Of a DNA stretch of 43,388 bases, positions 40,609 to 43,388 are shown piece after piece. A program made the position numbers and the translations under genes. Each line of letters starts with the position of its first letter. The stretch's first letter is position 1. The stretch covers positions 1-43,388 of the forward strand of contig JAIYDC010000010.1 in assembly GCA_027487685.1 (NCBI GenBank). The letters run 5' to 3'. The notes under the pieces were generated by a model. The model saw only the letters and a list, made by a program, of their open reading frames with translations. It was not told the origin of the DNA and did not search any database. This DNA is from Pseudomonadota bacterium (GTDB lineage: Bacteria; Bdellovibrionota; Bacteriovoracia; Bacteriovoracales; Bacteriovoracaceae).

Positions 40609-41871
40609 ATGATCCAGGCGCCGCTACAAAAACCAATTGAACCGCCGAAGGCACCACGCCCTCGTGCTGAGCTTGACGAGTCAAACTCGAAGGTTCGTAA
40701 AGCTAATCCTAAGGATGTAGCGGCATCCCGAACATCGAAGATTAAGGAAGGCGGCGAGGCAAAAACTAAGAGTGCGGCGAAAGAAAATAAAGAGGGCGAA
40801 AACGAATTTGCCTCCGAACTTGCTACCAGTCTTGGAGAGGCCACCGTTAATTCCGTGGAAGTCTCTCCAGAGCAGGCCCTTGTGCTTCCCTCGACCTTGA
40901 TTCAACCCGCCACGGGCGAGCTTGCTGCGCCTAAGGTTTTTGATCCGACCCTGACGAAGGATGTCGAGAACCTGATACGTCCAACCACGACCCAGACTGA
41001 CCCCTTGCCGGATGCAGTTGTCCTGGAGCTGGCCGGGAAGGGATCAGCAACAGAAGTTCCTGCGGAGCTTGGCCCTGTGCTCCCGGCGGTCTTGGCCGCG
41101 GCAACACCAGCAACCGATATGAATGGGCGTGCACCGGCCATTGACTTAGCAAAGTCTGAGATAGACCCCCAGCTTCTGAATAATGAAGATTTCGTTGCTC
41201 AGAAGAATCTCGCGACACGCAAAGTGTTTCCGAACGCCTATGGCATGAAAGCTTTGCCCCAGGAAAAGATCGCTCTTGAGTCAGGGCTAACACCTACTCA
41301 GGTAGTGAAGGATACTTCAGCGCTCGAAGGCCCGGTTAATTCTCAGCAGTTCATCCTGGGACTTCAAACCGAGAAGTCTCTCACCGTGAATGAAGGGGCG
41401 GCCCCGACAAAGGTTTTTGATCTCGGCTCGGTTAAGTCAGGCAATCCGACGGAGATCATGAATCAAATAACGGATTACGTTGTCCAAGCTCGGGCCGCAA
41501 AAGAACCGACGGTGAGCCTACGGATGAATCATGCCGAGCTTGGGCTCATTGATATTACGGTTACAAAGTCGGTCTTCGGCCAAGACGCAGTGGCGATTAA
41601 CATCGGCGCTCATTCTGTGGACGGGAAAAACTTTTTCCAACAAAACTCAAAAGACCTCTTTACCCATCTCACCTCCGCCGGCGTCTCTGTTTCGGACCTC
41701 AAGGTTGAAACCCCGAACTCGACTGCCAAAAACGATTTTGACTTTGGCTCACAGTCCGGACGGAATTCACAAAGCGGTGAGCGGCAGTTTGGATCCGAAC
41801 AGAACCAGCGTCGGCATGAATCTGATCGACGTAAGGAACTCTGGAACCTCCTTAACAAGGAAGCGGCCTAA
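40609..41871 (+). CDS. fliK: Flagellar hook-length control protein FliK
   Basis: A 420-residue protein with a long low-complexity, Pro/Ala/Lys-rich N-terminal part (1-290) and a compact C-terminal domain (about 295-390). That domain contains VSLRMNHAELGLIDITVTKS, the Flg_hook motif in which FliK contacts FlhB to switch export from hook to filament. The ATG at 40609 with AGGA 5 bases upstream is preferred. The in-frame GTG at 40567 overlaps its own AAGGAG. The stop shares one base with the flgD ATG. Confidence 0.9.
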   Translation: MIQAPLQKPIEPPKAPRPRAELDESNSKVRKANPKDVAASRTSKIKEGGEAKTKSAAKENKEGENEFASELATSLGEATVNSVEVSPEQALVLPSTLIQPATGELAAPKVFDPTLTKDVENLIRPTTTQTDPLPDAVVLELAGKGSATEVPAELGPVLPAVLAAATPATDMNGRAPAIDLAKSEIDPQLLNNEDFVAQKNLATRKVFPNAYGMKALPQEKIALESGLTPTQVVKDTSALEGPVNSQQFILGLQTEKSLTVNEGAAPTKVFDLGSVKSGNPTEIMNQITDYVVQARAAKEPTVSLRMNHAELGLIDITVTKSVFGQDAVAINIGAHSVDGKNFFQQNSKDLFTHLTSAGVSVSDLKVETPNSTAKNDFDFGSQSGRNSQSGERQFGSEQNQRRHESDRRKELWNLLNKEAA

Positions 41872-42848
41872 TGCCAGAAATCGGACGGCCAGTGACGCCT
41901 CAGGAGCTTCAGTATCGGCAGGTTTCCATAGGGCCTAAGTCCCTTGCTGGCAAGAGCAAGAGCGAGCGCGAGATCCAGGAAGCGATCATTAATAAGGCGA
42001 CGGGATACAAGCCCAAGAATGAAGTTATCAAAGAGGGGCCGCATAATGCGATGGGAAAGGATGAGTTCCTCAAACTCCTCACATTCCAGCTACAGCACCA
42101 GGATCCGATGAACCCTATGGATCAAAGTAAGATGACAGGAGAGTTGGCGCAGTTCTCACAACTAGAGCAGCTTTCCAACCTTAATAAGAAATTCGACGAT
42201 CAGAATAAGACGAAGGCCATCGAAGACAAGTTCTATGCGGCTTCCTTTGTAGGAAAGAAAGTTGTCACGACTGGATCGACGATTACCCTGAAAAACTCTG
42301 GTGATCCAGGTGATGTCCTCTTCAAGCTCGACGGCGATGCCTCCAAAGTGATGGTTCGGGTGCTTGATGAAAAAAACAACATCATGGGTGAAATCTGGCG
42401 CGAGGGAATGTCTGGAGGCTCACATCAGGTAACATGGGACGGAGTGGCGCTTGATGGCTCACCGGCGGTCAAGGGAACATACCGAGCGCAGGTTAAGGCC
42501 TGGGACAGTTCTGGTAACGTGATAGGAACTCAGACGGAAGCAACGGGAGTCGTCTCTGCTGTAAGCTTTGATGAAGGTGAGCCTGTGCTCACGGTTAGGG
42601 GTGGGCAGAAAGTTTATCTCCGCGACGTGCAGAGCTTCCATACCGCTGAGAGCTCAACTCACGCTGGAGCAGAGCAGAGCGGCCAGGAGAGCACGGGGCA
42701 GTTGGGTGCTTTGGCAGCGGAAACTAATTCCGGGTTGTCGGGGCAGAGTGGTCCGATAGAATTTAAGAACGCCGCACCAAGTGCAGCTCGCGTTCCTGCT
42801 CAGCAAGCAATGAATGCATACATAGAGAACACAGGGATTTACGATTAG
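41871..42848 (+). CDS. flgD: Flagellar hook-capping protein FlgD
   Basis: A 325-residue hook cap that guides FlgE assembly. The N-terminal signature GKDEFLKLLTFQLQHQDPMN then PMDQSKMTGELAQFSQLEQL (residues about 63-102) is diagnostic. A Tudor-like/FnIII-like region follows, with WDGVALDGSPAVKGTYRAQV near 195. The C-terminal 90 residues (Ser/Gly/Gln-rich) extend beyond the E. coli protein (231 residues). Its start overlaps the fliK stop by one base. Confidence 0.95.
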   Translation: MPEIGRPVTPQELQYRQVSIGPKSLAGKSKSEREIQEAIINKATGYKPKNEVIKEGPHNAMGKDEFLKLLTFQLQHQDPMNPMDQSKMTGELAQFSQLEQLSNLNKKFDDQNKTKAIEDKFYAASFVGKKVVTTGSTITLKNSGDPGDVLFKLDGDASKVMVRVLDEKNNIMGEIWREGMSGGSHQVTWDGVALDGSPAVKGTYRAQVKAWDSSGNVIGTQTEATGVVSAVSFDEGEPVLTVRGGQKVYLRDVQSFHTAESSTHAGAEQSGQESTGQLGALAAETNSGLSGQSGPIEFKNAAPSAARVPAQQAMNAYIENTGIYD

Positions 42849-42849
42849 T

Positions 42850-43272
42850 ATGAGTAAGGTCAATTCGTTCTTAATCCCTAACGTCTCGACGCTGCCGACT
42901 GACACCCAGAAGGCGGGGCAGTCGAATGCGCTTAAAAATGGTCAGGCGAGCGAGTTCAAGGGCCTCATGGAGCGGGAGCTCGTCCGGCCACAGATCACGC
43001 CAAAGGACATCGGTCCAGAGCTTAAGGTATCTACGCATGCTACTAAGCGCCTGCAAGAGCGAAACATCGAGTTAGACGGAGATGAGTACGTCAAGCTTAA
43101 GGAAGCGATCGGAAAGCTTCGGGCCAAGGGTGGTCACGATTCACTCGTGATTACCGGGAAAGCCGCTTACGTCGTGGACGTAGATAAGAATACGGTCGTG
43201 ACCGCGGTCGACCGAAATAGTATGAATGATAACGTGTTTACAAAGATCGATTCGACGATATTTATGGTGTAA
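42850..43272 (+). CDS. Conserved flagellar-operon protein (TIGR02530-like)
   Basis: A 140-residue protein that follows flgD by one base. The C-terminal part STHATKRLQERNI, then DSLVITGKAAYVVDVDKNTV and NVFTKIDSTIFMV, is the conserved core of the small family found between flgD and flgE in many bacteria (TIGR02530). Its role is not established; the position suggests hook assembly. The N-terminal 50 residues are variable. Confidence 0.85.
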   Translation: MSKVNSFLIPNVSTLPTDTQKAGQSNALKNGQASEFKGLMERELVRPQITPKDIGPELKVSTHATKRLQERNIELDGDEYVKLKEAIGKLRAKGGHDSLVITGKAAYVVDVDKNTVVTAVDRNSMNDNVFTKIDSTIFMV

Positions 43273-43388
43273 GGCTGCTAAGGAGTTTGCAGAACTACAA
43301 TTTTATTAATTTTGGTAGAGGTGGCCGGTCCTTTCCGGAAGCCGTGGATGTGGGGCCCGTTGTGCTCTCGTCCCCTCGCCAGCGTCTA
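43273..43388 (+). other. Unresolved right edge; expected flgE not recognised
   Basis: AAGGAG (43280-43285) follows the last gene, and a frame beginning TTG at 43287 stays open to the end of the window (MQNYNFINFGRGGRSFPEAV then about 14 more residues). It does not resemble FlgE, and the site is only one base from the TTG. From about 43316 the sequence is roughly two-thirds G+C by eye, well above the rest of the window, so a contig-edge artefact is possible. Confidence 0.3.

Noticed and set aside
43278-43388. Minus-strand 35-codon frame at the right edge
   Set aside because: The frame is bounded by a stop at 43386-43388, so it does not continue past the window as part of a larger gene.
1-43388. 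CRISPR arrays, insertion sequences, prophage genes, tRNA or rRNA genes
   Set aside because: No regular repeat-spacer pattern, transposase, integrase, terminal inverted repeats or cloverleaf was seen on either strand.

Overview
The window reads as a contiguous piece of the chromosome of a motile, Gram-negative, diderm bacterium. Lipid A export (MsbA), a heptose phosphatase, an Mla-type phospholipid transporter, a peptidoglycan-recycling ligase specific for meso-diaminopimelate tripeptide (Mpl) and lipoproteins all point to an outer membrane. The flagellar gene order, two secreted APP1-type lipid phosphatase paralogues, a secreted TPR protein in front of the flagellar block and a mid-range G+C content suggest the Bdellovibrionota (Bdellovibrio-like predators). 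That placement is an inference from gene content; no rRNA gene is present. I saw no insertion sequence, phage gene, CRISPR array, tRNA or rRNA. Genes are dense, and no gene-free stretch exceeds about 215 bases.

Bases 1-13000 carry housekeeping genes. They are the 3' part of lepA, a hypothetical gene, a flippase-like membrane protein, a nitrilase-family amidase, a NifU-type Fe-S protein with a small exported protein, a compact SF2 helicase in an operon with recO, a gmhB-like phosphatase that appears to start at AUU, msbA, glycyl-tRNA synthetase and pyruvate phosphate dikinase. Bases 13000-19450 look like a cell-envelope district: an isolated secreted protein with its own promoter and hairpin, a beta-lactamase-fold serine hydrolase, two tandem secreted APP1-type phosphatases, mpl behind a large hairpin leader, and a large lipoprotein.

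Bases 19450-26800 hold metK, a small membrane protein, an NtrC-type sigma-54 activator with tandem promoters and a structured leader, a cysteine synthase, a 24-codon hydrophobic micro-ORF, and a leftward operon of lipoprotein-mlaE-mlaF-mlaD.

Bases 26940-43272 are a rightward flagellar block: a TPR protein, a degenerate AAA+/Fis-type regulator, flgB-flgC-fliE-fliF-fliG-fliH-fliI-fliJ, a MotE-like protein, a large sensor kinase, fliK, flgD and a conserved flagellar-operon protein. Together these encode the rod base, MS ring, C-ring rotor protein, export ATPase complex and hook-assembly factors. Regulatory genes are embedded in the same block. The NtrC-type activator at 21 kb and the degenerate relative at 29.7 kb could regulate flagellar genes.

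The most unusual items are four. The first is the 22-base-pair hairpin that buries the ribosome binding site of mpl, fed by a promoter whose -10 box sits inside a dyad. The second is the AUU start of the gmhB-like gene. The third is a CheA-like kinase whose histidine-phosphotransfer helix seems to have lost its histidine. The fourth is the sigma-54-activator relative at the head of the flagellar genes that has lost the GAFTGA loop and Walker B acids.
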